NCBI RefSeq assembly: GCF_024699075.1 | Contig: NZ_JAILQF010000306.1 | Span: forward strand, 1 to 37,754 | DNA length: 37,754 bases | Direction of reading: 5' to 3' | From: Butyrivibrio sp. | Lineage (GTDB): Bacteria; Bacillota_A; Clostridia; Lachnospirales; Lachnospiraceae | In this document: piece by piece, positions 1 to 7,948 of the stretch | Layout: every line of letters starts with the position of its first letter | Numbering within the stretch: the stretch's first letter is position 1 | The notes under the pieces: generated by a model | The model's input: only the letters and a program-made list of their open reading frames with translations | Database searches by the model: none | What the model was told of the DNA's origin: nothing | Made by a program: the position numbers and the translations under genes

Positions 1-186
1 TCTTCTGATAGCTTCCTCGCACGTCTCCCCGAACTGTACGCGGCCTCCAAGCATGTTCCAGAAGTCATCTGCCTTTTTCCTGTGAAGCAGGACCTGCCCG
101 TCCTTTTCAATGATGCAGGCCACCCTGAAGTTAAAAACAGCTGGATCCGATGCACTTGTTTTAAAACTGATATCAACTTTTTCCAT
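1..186 (-). CDS. Nudix hydrolase, N-terminal part (cut by window edge)
   Basis: The first 62 codons of a Nudix-family pyrophosphohydrolase read in from position 186. The start ATG (184-186) has a strong GGAGG site 7 bases upstream. Near the window edge the peptide reads LGGRVQFGETCEEAIRR, which matches the first half of the Nudix box GX5EX7REUXEEXGU. The catalytic REUXEE part lies outside the window. The earlier stretch VACIIEKDGQVLLHRKK is the usual strand that opens a Nudix fold. Substrate cannot be told from this fragment. The gene is monocistronic or heads an operon running off the left edge, since a terminator for the neighbouring gene lies directly upstream. Confidence 0.85.
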   Translation of the reverse strand, partial: MEKVDISFKTSASDPAVFNFRVACIIEKDGQVLLHRKKADDFWNMLGGRVQFGETCEEAIRR

Positions 187-234
187 TTCTGCCTCCTACT
201 ATTTTTTTGCTATATAAAGATGATTTTTCCCAAT

Positions 235-277
235 AAAAAAGCGTTACCGAAAATCCATCAAAAATTTTCGGTAACGC
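235..277 (-). terminator. Intrinsic terminator of the zinc-ribbon protein gene
   Basis: Perfect 14-bp inverted repeat (241-254 with 264-277, GCGTTACCGAAAAT arms, 9-base loop). On the minus strand it is followed by six T residues (235-240). It lies 35 bp after the stop of the 312-1334 gene. Confidence 0.85.
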
Positions 278-311
278 CAATTATATCTTGATCAGATGTA
301 CGATTCAATTA

Positions 312-1334
312 TTACTTTTTGTATTCTTCTCCGTCAATTTTAAATTTGCTCTTCTTGGAATTACACTCACCTTTTGTTGTACTGTGATCATCATAAAAAT
401 CTGAATCTTCGAAGTCTTCTCCATAGAATATTACATAAACATTTTCCTTATCATCTACATAGCAATAATAAGTGAATGACTCTTTATCACCATCATCATC
501 AAATGTTGCCTTACCATTCTTGAAAGTAAATGTAAGATCATCATCTTTTTTATTTGTATACTTACCGCTTGGACCTTTTTTATAATTTTCTGCGTAATAC
601 AGCTTATTTTCATCTTGATCTTCTATAGAATTCTCTTTCTTGTCATACTCATAAACAACATCATCATCATCATCAATATCCATTAGTTCAATAAGCATAT
701 CTGTAAGTGCATCAAGATCATCATCCTTATATGCCTCATATAATGCTTCCATAGTATCATCATAATCAGCAAGTTCTTTCAGATAATCCTCAAGTTCATC
801 TTCATCGATACCCATCTCATCAGCAAGCACTTCCCAGAAGTTGTCAGAAAGTTCCATAGATTCTATATCTATGGTGATTTCATCCTTTTTAAGCTTATAC
901 TTAAATGAAACTTCAATTCCGCTTTCTTTCATGATCATGCGACCATTTTCAAAAGTAACAAAACTACTACCATCTGTATATGTGCCCTTAAGTCCTGATC
1001 CACCGGCAACTAACTTCACAATAACAACAAGAAGTACTATAGCAGCAACAAGGGCAACAATTATGCCTATAAGCTTGCCACTGATCTTTTTAGGCGCATT
1101 TGCTCCCGGTGCTGCCTGATTACCAGGCATTCCCTGATTATAAGCTGCACCCTGATTGCCAGGCATTCCCTGGTTAACCGGCATTCCCTGATTTACCGGT
1201 GCACCCTGCCCATTCTGAAACTGAGCATTCTGATTCATAGAAGGCGCCTGAGACTTTGGTACCAAAGATGCTCCGCAATTAGGGCATACTGAAATACCAT
1301 CCTGAACCTGTGTTCCACAATTTCCACAAAACAT
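312..1334 (-). CDS. Zinc-ribbon, single-pass membrane protein with acidic external region
   Basis: 340 residues. The N-terminus carries a zinc ribbon (CGNCG...CPNCG, residues 3-21), the kind annotated as zinc_ribbon_2/zinc-ribbon domain protein in Firmicutes. It is followed by a low-complexity Asn-Gln-Gly-Met-Pro region (about 33-78) with repeated NQGMP units. One transmembrane helix follows at about 87-111 (LIGIIVALVAAIVLLVVIVK). The rest is very rich in Asp and Glu and probably external. It seems to hold two copies of a short beta module, beginning GTYTDGSSFVTFENG and SGKYTNKKDDDLTFTFKNG, with an acidic helical region between them. The start ATG has GGAGG 5 bases upstream. No enzymatic motif is seen. 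A role in envelope sensing or stress is possible but is only a guess. Confidence 0.75.
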   Translation of the reverse strand: MFCGNCGTQVQDGISVCPNCGASLVPKSQAPSMNQNAQFQNGQGAPVNQGMPVNQGMPGNQGAAYNQGMPGNQAAPGANAPKKISGKLIGIIVALVAAIVLLVVIVKLVAGGSGLKGTYTDGSSFVTFENGRMIMKESGIEVSFKYKLKKDEITIDIESMELSDNFWEVLADEMGIDEDELEDYLKELADYDDTMEALYEAYKDDDLDALTDMLIELMDIDDDDDVVYEYDKKENSIEDQDENKLYYAENYKKGPSGKYTNKKDDDLTFTFKNGKATFDDDGDKESFTYYCYVDDKENVYVIFYGEDFEDSDFYDDHSTTKGECNSKKSKFKIDGEEYKK

Positions 1335-1493
1335 TTCATTTCCTCCAAAATTTTATTAAATTAGTTATACCTCCAAACGCATATCGCAATTACAATATGC
1401 AAATAAATTATATCACGAATTTTAATTTCTCATATATATATGTTCAATTTTAGGTTATTTTATTTGATCATCCAGTGTCTTACGCACAGCTAT

Positions 1494-1550
1494 AAAAAAG
1501 CAGCCTACTCTCCAATTTACTCGAGAGAGTACGCTGCTTTGCTTTTTTAA
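1494..1550 (-). terminator. Terminator of the GH2/GPH operon
   Basis: Hairpin GCAGC-C-TACTCTC (1500-1512) with GAGAGTA-C-GCTGC (1525-1537). It has one internal mismatch and a T6 run on the minus strand (1494-1499). The opposite side also carries T residues, so it may work in both directions. Confidence 0.8.
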
Positions 1551-1601
1551 CTGCCCTTGGTAATCAAATCACAAGGGGATGCGAAGTTTGAATTTTCCTT
1601 T

Positions 1602-3026
1602 TTACATGCTCTTTTTCTTGATGTTTATCTCTTCCATCTTTTCATCTGTAAGGATATAGTTTTGGCGGAACCACACATATGCTATTACAAGAAGCATAAT
1701 AGGAATAAGTGTCATTACCATACGAAGTCCCATTCTTGATGATGCTGCAACACCTGCCGAGAAATCAACAGTCTGCTCTTCCTGAGTTATTGCAGTTCCT
1801 TCACTCAGATTAAGTATACCAAGTGAAAGAGATGCTATAAATGCAGCAATACCACTTGCAAGCTTAACAACAAAAGTCTGCATTGAGAATATAACACTTT
1901 CATCGCTTCTTCCAAGCTTTACAAGACCATAGTCAACGGTATTAGCAAGGAAGATCGTAATAAGAACGTTATTAACACCGCTTGCTGCCATTACAAGAAC
2001 GCCCGGAATAAGATATACAGGAGCAATTCTCACACCTGCCATAGCAACTGCAAGGATGATCACATATCCTATTAAAGACATACCAATGCTGACATAGAAG
2101 ATCTTGATGCTGGACATGAATTTTCTAAGGAATGGGAACAGAAGCATCATAGCAAGGATCTGTGATGCACCTCCTACCATATTGAACAAAGTATAGTCAT
2201 TATACCAGGTCTCTCCGCCAAGATCATATTTAAAGAAATAGATAACAAGGTTAGAAGTAATATAAAGTGCAGAGTTTACAAGCACAATAGTAATTACTGC
2301 TGCCATCGCCTGATCATTCTTTAAAAGTGCTGAGAACATCTCCCCAATTGAAGCTGTTTTCATATCAACGGTAGATTTTTCTTTAATAGTAACGCAGGTG
2401 ATCACTATAAGTACTACAAAGAGAACAGCTACGATACCGGAGAATACCATGAATCCGACTCTCTCTATTTCTTTAGCGTTATCACTTGTTGCAAAAGCTG
2501 AGCCAAGAGACTGAACAAGTTTCATTGTGAAAATAGTTGTAATAGCGGATCCAACACCTGCGCAGCTTCTTGCAAGTGTAGTAAGCCCTTCACGTTCCTT
2601 ACCGCCTTCTGTAAAAGCAGGGATCATTGACCAGTAAGGAATATCCATCATTGTATAGGTAACACCCCATACTATGTAAAATACTGCTGCCCATGCAACA
2701 AGTCCTTTTGAATCAAGTGTCGGAGGACATGAGAACATGAGAAAAAGGATCACAGCATTTGTAAGTGTACCAATCATAAGCCATGGGCGAAATTTCCCCC
2801 ATCTTGTCTTGGTCTTTGCAACAATAACTCCCATGATAGGATCATTAAAAGCGTCAAACACTCTTGCTACAAGAAGGATTACACCCATAGCAAATGCGTT
2901 AACCCCCATTACATCCTGAAAATAATAAAGTACATAGCTTGCAGAAAGCATATATACCATATCTTTGCCGACTGCCCCCAGTCCATAACCGGCTTTTTCA
3001 ACCGTGCTTAGTTTTTTGTTATCCAT
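1602..3026 (-). CDS. GPH-family sugar:cation symporter (MelB/UidB-like)
   Basis: 474 residues and about 12 hydrophobic segments, the normal size for glycoside-pentoside-hexuronide symporters of the MFS superfamily. The family hallmark is visible after TM2: DAFNDPIMGVIVAKTKTRWG followed by KFRPWL. The second marker DIPYWSMIPA is also present. It should import a glycoside or hexuronide, coupled to Na+ or H+, across the cytoplasmic membrane. The start ATG is 3 bases after the TAA of the upstream gene, and its GGAGAGG site lies inside that gene's last codons, so the two are probably translationally coupled. It is the last gene of the operon and is followed by a strong terminator. The sugar specificity cannot be read from sequence; the linked GH2 enzyme suggests a beta-galactoside or beta-glucuronide. 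Confidence 0.9.
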   Translation of the reverse strand: MDNKKLSTVEKAGYGLGAVGKDMVYMLSASYVLYYFQDVMGVNAFAMGVILLVARVFDAFNDPIMGVIVAKTKTRWGKFRPWLMIGTLTNAVILFLMFSCPPTLDSKGLVAWAAVFYIVWGVTYTMMDIPYWSMIPAFTEGGKEREGLTTLARSCAGVGSAITTIFTMKLVQSLGSAFATSDNAKEIERVGFMVFSGIVAVLFVVLIVITCVTIKEKSTVDMKTASIGEMFSALLKNDQAMAAVITIVLVNSALYITSNLVIYFFKYDLGGETWYNDYTLFNMVGGASQILAMMLLFPFLRKFMSSIKIFYVSIGMSLIGYVIILAVAMAGVRIAPVYLIPGVLVMAASGVNNVLITIFLANTVDYGLVKLGRSDESVIFSMQTFVVKLASGIAAFIASLSLGILNLSEGTAITQEEQTVDFSAGVAASSRMGLRMVMTLIPIMLLVIAYVWFRQNYILTDEKMEEINIKKKSM

Positions 3027-3029
3027 AAT

Positions 3030-4502
3030 TTATTCCTCTCCTTTAAGCCCCATGGCTATTTTAACAACGTTCATAGCACCATCATAAAGACCTGCTTTTT
3101 TATTGTTCATAATATTTACGCACATATCTTCAAGGAACTTATCATCCCACAAGAACATATTTAGCATTTGTATAGTATGTCCCATATCCCTGCATTCAAG
3201 TGTTCCGTCACCAACCTCAGCCGAGTGGATAGCTCCCCACATCTCATGCTTACCAACTCTTCTTATGAACAGTTTAGGAACCGGATAAAACGCAAGTTCT
3301 GAAGGCTTTGTAACAAGTACATCACAGCTTCTCATAAGAAGATTGGTAGCATATACTGCTTCAAAAATATTCTCATGGAAGAATCCGTGAATGCCTGTAA
3401 TTTCAGTTTCAGGGTCAAGGGCTTTAGCAGCAAAATCTTCTGTATCTGCCCAGTTGTTCATATGCTCTTTGGATACTTCTCTCATGCCGGGAATCTCTGC
3501 TATCAGCTCATCCCACACATTTTTATAGTCACCAACGTTTACATAAATTGCAGCTTTGCCTTTTTTTACTACAGGAAGAAGATGCTTTATGATACCTGCA
3601 AATATCTCCTTCTGGGCACCAGCTCCTCCTATTGTAAGAAGGAATCTTATCGGCTTTCCATTTTTCTTTCTTTCAATTCTTGCATTACAGTCAGCTTCAA
3701 TATTCTCTACAAGTTCATAATCAATATAATGGCCTGTATATGTAAGAGCTGATGAAGGCATTGGATTGCAGACCTTCTTGCCATTCATTCCGTTAAGGAT
3801 CCTGTAACCCTGATATGAATTGTGAGTCTGAATAGTATGCACGCTTCCTTCAGAAAGATGAAGCGCCATAGGCCAGTTATCAGGAATAGCATTAACCACA
3901 TATTTCATTCCCGCATGCACTGCTGCCTGAGCAGGCCATACATGAGTTCCTATAACAGGTATTTCTTTTGGTATATTCCTGTAAACAGGAGCCATAAGCT
4001 CTGCATTCTTCTGGTCTGAACAGTTGTAAGAAAGTCTTCTGAACAGCTCATAGTTTACAGGCTCCCATACAAGCTTATTGAATACAGGATTCTTGGAAAG
4101 CCTTGATCCAAGTGAATATAGCTCGTTCTGGCCTCCTATAAGCTTTGTACATGTTGTTGTAGGAAAAGAGTTAAGGTCAAGCCAGTAAGGCTTATATCCA
4201 AGGGCCTTAGCTGCTGATGCCATTGCCATTGATATACGGTAGTGACCAAATCCCATCCTTATGTTTCCTACAATAATTCCTTTTTCTGTGTCAAAAGAAC
4301 TATCGCCGCTACCCTCAGCTACTCTTATATCTGATACTCCAAGAGACTTTCCTATATAAGGATTGTCTACTATCTTAACATCATAAGAAACATTTGAATC
4401 ATCGCCATATTTCTTAATGTTTTTAAGCTTTGACTTTACGGCACTTTTGTAAGTCTTTTCCGGCATCTCGTTACCGAATATCACTTTTGCTCTGTCTGTC
4501 AT
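3030..4502 (-). CDS. GT-B-fold protein, MurG/MGDG-synthase-like, unknown function
   Basis: 490 residues. An N-terminal Rossmann-like segment GNIRMGFGHYRISMAMASAA (residues 79-98) resembles the G-x-GH-x3-A opening of MGDG synthases and MurG. The second half has FLLTIGGAGAQKEIF (287-301), like the GG-S-x-GA loop of MurG. It also has RSCDVLVTKPSELAFYPVPK (391-410), like the nucleotide-sugar binding D-x-V-x-T-x-G-x-x-S-x-x-E region. This suggests a GT28-like GT-B glycosyltransferase or epimerase relative. No TM segment or signal peptide is seen, so it should be cytosolic. It sits between a glycosidase (120 bp upstream) and a symporter (3 bp downstream), which points to a role in processing the imported sugar. 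The start ATG has GAGGGAG upstream. I do not recognise a characterised member, so the activity is open. Confidence 0.6.
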   Translation of the reverse strand: MTDRAKVIFGNEMPEKTYKSAVKSKLKNIKKYGDDSNVSYDVKIVDNPYIGKSLGVSDIRVAEGSGDSSFDTEKGIIVGNIRMGFGHYRISMAMASAAKALGYKPYWLDLNSFPTTTCTKLIGGQNELYSLGSRLSKNPVFNKLVWEPVNYELFRRLSYNCSDQKNAELMAPVYRNIPKEIPVIGTHVWPAQAAVHAGMKYVVNAIPDNWPMALHLSEGSVHTIQTHNSYQGYRILNGMNGKKVCNPMPSSALTYTGHYIDYELVENIEADCNARIERKKNGKPIRFLLTIGGAGAQKEIFAGIIKHLLPVVKKGKAAIYVNVGDYKNVWDELIAEIPGMREVSKEHMNNWADTEDFAAKALDPETEITGIHGFFHENIFEAVYATNLLMRSCDVLVTKPSELAFYPVPKLFIRRVGKHEMWGAIHSAEVGDGTLECRDMGHTIQMLNMFLWDDKFLEDMCVNIMNNKKAGLYDGAMNVVKIAMGLKGEE

Positions 4503-4622
4503 ACAAACTCCCTCTTTTTCTTTTTGCTTTTTTCTCTTCCTAGTCTCTTAAATTCCTTAAGTCTTATTAAACTATCATCATATTCTCAATGACTGGTTAT
4601 GCCTAAAACCATATCTTCCGAA

Positions 4623-7142
4623 TCAGCGATTGGAATTCACATTAAACTCCACTATTTTTTCACCAAATTCAGTATGGATCTTAAGGCTGGCTTTGCCGCT
4701 CTGACCTTTAGTCCTTATATAGCAGCCGCCCATTCCGCCCTGAAGTGATACAAGCGATGGGCCATATATTTCAACAGGTCCGGACACTGTAAATACTACA
4801 GGTTCATTAGCAAAAGAAGCTACGTTTCCATTTTGATCTACCGCCCTTATCCTTACACAAGCAACATCATAAGTTTCTGCCTCTTTAAGATTGGTATGAT
4901 CCGTTCTTATCTCAAGGCTAAGATTGTCTGAAGGTGACTTGATCACAGTTTTTACAACCTTGCCATCCTTAACTGCTTCAAATTTAAAGACAGTGGATTT
5001 TCCGCCCCAGTCGCCTATATATTTATTGTATAGTCTTAAAGCATCATCAAAACCCATGTGCTTTATTGCCATAAGCTTTCCTGCCTTAAGCATTCCTTTT
5101 ATTCCTATACCGCCCATACCAAATCTGGCTGTTCTGTTCATAAGGAGCTTTATATCATCGCACTGCTTCTTGCCATACTTCTCGTTCTTCTCTATTTGAT
5201 CTCCTATATAATCGTCTACAAGAATAGGCCCATGAAGAAGATTCTTGTATGGTGATTCGGATTTCATATACTCATGGATGAATATATCATTTTTATAAAA
5301 TCTTACACTATCAGCATTGGTGATCATCCAGACATCACCTCTTATGCATTCATTGTGCTCACCTATATCCATCGAGGATGAAATTTCTAGAACAGGATGC
5401 TCATCCCTCTGGCTCTCATATACAGCTGCAGCAAGCTTTGGATTTCTGAACATATCCATTACTCCGTGATAACAGATCCTGTCACCTGATCCGAAGTCCT
5501 TATGCGTATTGTAATCAAACATACACCAGCCAAAAGAACCTGCTATATCTTTATAAGATGCTACGCAGTCAATAACATTTGCATGTCTTATTGCATGCTC
5601 TGTACGCCTTTCTTCTGCATCAAAGGCCTTGCAGGGAAACATATGGCCGTTATATTCAGTTATAAGATATGCATGCTTTTCATCGCTTGTTATCTTCTTT
5701 CTTGGTGCACATCCAGGTCTTTTTCCATCATGGGAGAAGTCATTATAGGTATATACATCTTCAAGGAGACTACTATGATCCTTAGCTCTGACACCGCCTG
5801 TCTGCCTGCTGTCATCAAGCTTTCTTGAAAGCTCATTGGTCTTTGTATAGAATTCATCATCATCAACAGATTCATTGATCCTAACGCCCCAGAGCATGAT
5901 GCTTGCATGGTTTCTAAACTGGGTTATCATCTCTTCAAGATTGACAAGAGCCTGATCCTTCCACTTATCATCTCCAATATGCTGCCAGCCAGGAAACTCC
6001 ATAAATACCAGCATTCCAAGCTCATCACACCTGTTTATAAAATCATGTGACTGAGGATAATGAGACGTTCTTACAGCATTTAATGAAAGCTCATTTCTAA
6101 GGATATCTGCATCCATCACCTGCATTGACTTTGGCATGGCATATCCTGCATAAGGATAACTCTGATGCCTGTTAAGACCTCTTATCCTAAACTTTCTTCC
6201 GTTTAAATAAAAACCATCAGCCTTAAATAAGGTCTTTCTAAAGCCAAATCTGATCTCTTTAAGGTCAATTACTTCCGCGCCGTTTAATAATTCAGCCTTT
6301 AGAACATACATGGCAGGATACATGGTATCCCAAAGACTTACAGGAAGAGTACGAAGCTTTATATCTCTTTCTTTATCTTTTATTTCAGTAGTGCCAAGCA
6401 CCGTTTCCTTATAATAAGAATCTGACTCAACGTTTCTTGATACAAGATCATAAGCACATCTTAACTTTTCAGGAATTTTTTCATCAGTAGCAAGAGCCGC
6501 ATCAGTAAATCTTTTAAAACTGAGCCTTATACTAAGATTTTTGTCCTCCTGCATAAGAGTTACAGTTGCCTTTATCGCTGCTGCAATCTTATTATCAGCA
6601 GGACTTTTTTCGTTATACTTAAATCCTCCGGGAACAAGTCCTCTTACAAATATATCTTTAATATAGTTTTGAGGCCTTATCTCCAAAGATACAGGCCTGT
6701 AAATACCTGTATATGTCATATAGTCAACTACATGACCAAAAGGAGGAACATTATCGCTTTCAGTACCTGATACTCTAAGTGAAAGAATATTGTCGCTGTC
6801 ATAGTTTATATAGTCAGTAATATCCGCTTCGAATGCTGTATATCCGCTTCCATGACTGCACACTTCTATATTATTGATATATACCTTAGTGACATGAGCT
6901 ACAGCCTCAAAATGAACTATAACCCTCGAACCCTTCCATGAAGGATCTGCCTTAAATACCTTGCGGTATCCGCAGACCTTCTGATATACAGATTCATCAA
7001 AATAATGAAAATCTGTAACCTTTAAAGTATGTGGAATACGAACAAGTTCCAGATTCTTATCATCAAAAGAATCAGTGCATATTTCGTCGCTATAGCAATC
7101 AGTAAATCTCCAATTGTCATTAAAAGGAATATGTAATCTCAA
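4623..7142 (-). CDS. Glycoside hydrolase family 2 (beta-galactosidase/glucuronidase type)
   Basis: 839 residues with the usual GH2 order: a jelly-roll sugar-binding domain (about 1-155), an Ig-like domain (about 160-302), a TIM barrel (about 303-580) and C-terminal beta domains. The barrel opens with RGLNRHQSYPYAG (321-333). The acid/base glutamate is E424 in WGVRINES. The likely nucleophile is E496 in AYLITEYNGH, placed as in other GH2 barrels. There is no signal peptide, so the enzyme should act inside the cell on glycosides brought in by the GPH symporter. The start is TTG (7140-7142) with AGAGGTG 6 bases upstream; no ATG fits better. First gene of the operon, behind the twin-operator promoter. 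Whether the substrate is a galactoside, glucuronide or mannoside cannot be decided. Confidence 0.9.
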   Translation of the reverse strand: MRLHIPFNDNWRFTDCYSDEICTDSFDDKNLELVRIPHTLKVTDFHYFDESVYQKVCGYRKVFKADPSWKGSRVIVHFEAVAHVTKVYINNIEVCSHGSGYTAFEADITDYINYDSDNILSLRVSGTESDNVPPFGHVVDYMTYTGIYRPVSLEIRPQNYIKDIFVRGLVPGGFKYNEKSPADNKIAAAIKATVTLMQEDKNLSIRLSFKRFTDAALATDEKIPEKLRCAYDLVSRNVESDSYYKETVLGTTEIKDKERDIKLRTLPVSLWDTMYPAMYVLKAELLNGAEVIDLKEIRFGFRKTLFKADGFYLNGRKFRIRGLNRHQSYPYAGYAMPKSMQVMDADILRNELSLNAVRTSHYPQSHDFINRCDELGMLVFMEFPGWQHIGDDKWKDQALVNLEEMITQFRNHASIMLWGVRINESVDDDEFYTKTNELSRKLDDSRQTGGVRAKDHSSLLEDVYTYNDFSHDGKRPGCAPRKKITSDEKHAYLITEYNGHMFPCKAFDAEERRTEHAIRHANVIDCVASYKDIAGSFGWCMFDYNTHKDFGSGDRICYHGVMDMFRNPKLAAAVYESQRDEHPVLEISSSMDIGEHNECIRGDVWMITNADSVRFYKNDIFIHEYMKSESPYKNLLHGPILVDDYIGDQIEKNEKYGKKQCDDIKLLMNRTARFGMGGIGIKGMLKAGKLMAIKHMGFDDALRLYNKYIGDWGGKSTVFKFEAVKDGKVVKTVIKSPSDNLSLEIRTDHTNLKEAETYDVACVRIRAVDQNGNVASFANEPVVFTVSGPVEIYGPSLVSLQGGMGGCYIRTKGQSGKASLKIHTEFGEKIVEFNVNSNR

Positions 7143-7245
7143 GTAACACCTCTTTCGCCTTTCAGGCTCCCTCTTATTAAAGTCTTCTATTATAAATGTT
7201 TATGCTTTCATATAAGAAATCAATATAACTCATAAGACTCAAAAG

Positions 7246-7271
7246 GAAACGGAACGATAGTATTTCGTTTC
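7246..7271. promoter_or_regulatory. Putative operator O2 of the GH2 operon
   Basis: GAAACG (7246-7251) and CGTTTC (7266-7271) form an inverted repeat with a 14-base spacer. It lies just downstream of the predicted transcription start of the GH2 operon and matches the upstream site exactly in arms and spacing. Confidence 0.6.
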
Positions 7272-7279
7272 TTACCCTT

Positions 7280-7308
7280 ATTGTACTAATGCTATGGCAA
7301 ATAAACAA
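7280..7308 (-). promoter_or_regulatory. Predicted promoter of the GH2 operon
   Basis: On the minus strand TTGTTT (7303-7308), a 17-base spacer and TACAAT (7280-7285) resemble a sigma-A promoter. Transcription would start near 7273. It is exactly framed by the two GAAACG/CGTTTC operators. Confidence 0.55.
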
Positions 7309-7334
7309 GAAACGAAAATGACAAAATTCGTTTC
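7309..7334. promoter_or_regulatory. Putative operator O1 of the GH2 operon
   Basis: GAAACGAA (7309-7316) and TTCGTTTC (7327-7334) are perfect 8-base inverted arms; the inner part gives GAAACG-N14-CGTTTC. The site abuts the -35 box. Its centre is 63 bp (six helical turns) from the centre of the second site. Confidence 0.6.
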
Positions 7335-7357
7335 CTTTAATTGTGCACTTTTCTAGC

Positions 7358-7390
7358 ACAAAAAAATACCGAAGATAATCTCCGGTATTT
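7358..7390 (-). terminator. Terminator of the DUF6465-type gene
   Basis: A 12-bp stem with one G-U pair (AAATACCGGAGA with TCTTCGGTATTT on the minus strand) followed by a T run. It ends the gene at 7422-7757. Confidence 0.8.
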
Positions 7391-7421
7391 TTAGTATTTA
7401 TAGTATTTAATCATTTCAATA

Positions 7422-7757
7422 TTACAGTTCGAAAGAACCAGCTTCTTTGCCATTAGCAACATAATAAACTCTGTTTTCTTCCGGCTTAACATAAAGATCT
7501 AATGACTTAAGATCAGCTGCTGACATGCCAAGTTCTTTGGTCAAGTAATTCTTGGCATTTTTAACTATCTCATCATAAGAGATATCCTTGTCGCCATACT
7601 GAAGTTCAATCTTAGTCTTTACTGTAGCTGCTGTCTTCTTTACAGCAGATGTAGTTTTCTTTGCAGTAGTTTTCTTTGCGGTAGTTTTCTTTGCGGTAGT
7701 TTTCTTAGTAGCTGCTTCCTTAGTAGACTTCGTTGCAGCTTTCTTTACCTGTGCCAT
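7422..7757 (-). CDS. Small basic protein, DUF6465-type, with Lys-Thr-Ala repeats
   Basis: 111 residues in two parts. Residues 1-50 are low complexity, rich in Lys, Thr and Ala, with three to four copies of the five-residue unit KKTTA, like a histone-H1-type tail. Residues 51-111 form a short conserved-looking domain (VKTKIELQYGDKDISYDEIV and ending YYVANGKEAGSFEL) that I associate with the DUF6465 family of Lachnospiraceae; that name is from memory. The basic tail suggests binding to nucleic acid or another polyanion, but this is inference. Strong GGAGG site, own promoter (7833-7861) and own terminator make it monocistronic. Confidence 0.75.
   Translation of the reverse strand: MAQVKKAATKSTKEAATKKTTAKKTTAKKTTAKKTTSAVKKTAATVKTKIELQYGDKDISYDEIVKNAKNYLTKELGMSAADLKSLDLYVKPEENRVYYVANGKEAGSFEL
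7651..7710 (-). repeat. 15-bp tandem repeat inside the DUF6465-type gene
   Basis: Four near-identical 15-bp units (plus strand GTAGTTTTCTTTGCG and variants) at 7651, 7666, 7681 and 7696. They encode the KKTTA units, so copy number changes would keep the frame. Confidence 0.85.
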
Positions 7758-7832
7758 AACTTTTCCTCCTCATAGGCAGCCCATCTAAAGTTAACCAGGC
7801 TTTATTGTTGTTATAAACTGCTTACAAAGAAA

Positions 7833-7861
7833 AATGTACGCTTTTTTGTTAATCTTGTCAA
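7833..7861 (-). promoter_or_regulatory. Promoter of the DUF6465-type gene
   Basis: Minus strand TTGACA (7856-7861), 17-base spacer, TACATT (7833-7838). A perfect -35 box and a good -10 box, about 70 bp before the start codon. Confidence 0.7.
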
Positions 7862-7948
7862 GCCGCATCATTACTTATATTTTAAGTAAGGGTCAAACCA
7901 TGCATTCAGTAAATGTGCGGTTTTAAAGATAAGTCTATAAAAGCAGCT

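Noticed and set aside
7872..7890. Short AT-rich palindrome TTACTTA/TAAGTAA after the PRTase gene
   Set aside because: Weak stem with no GC and no T run; not supported as a terminator.
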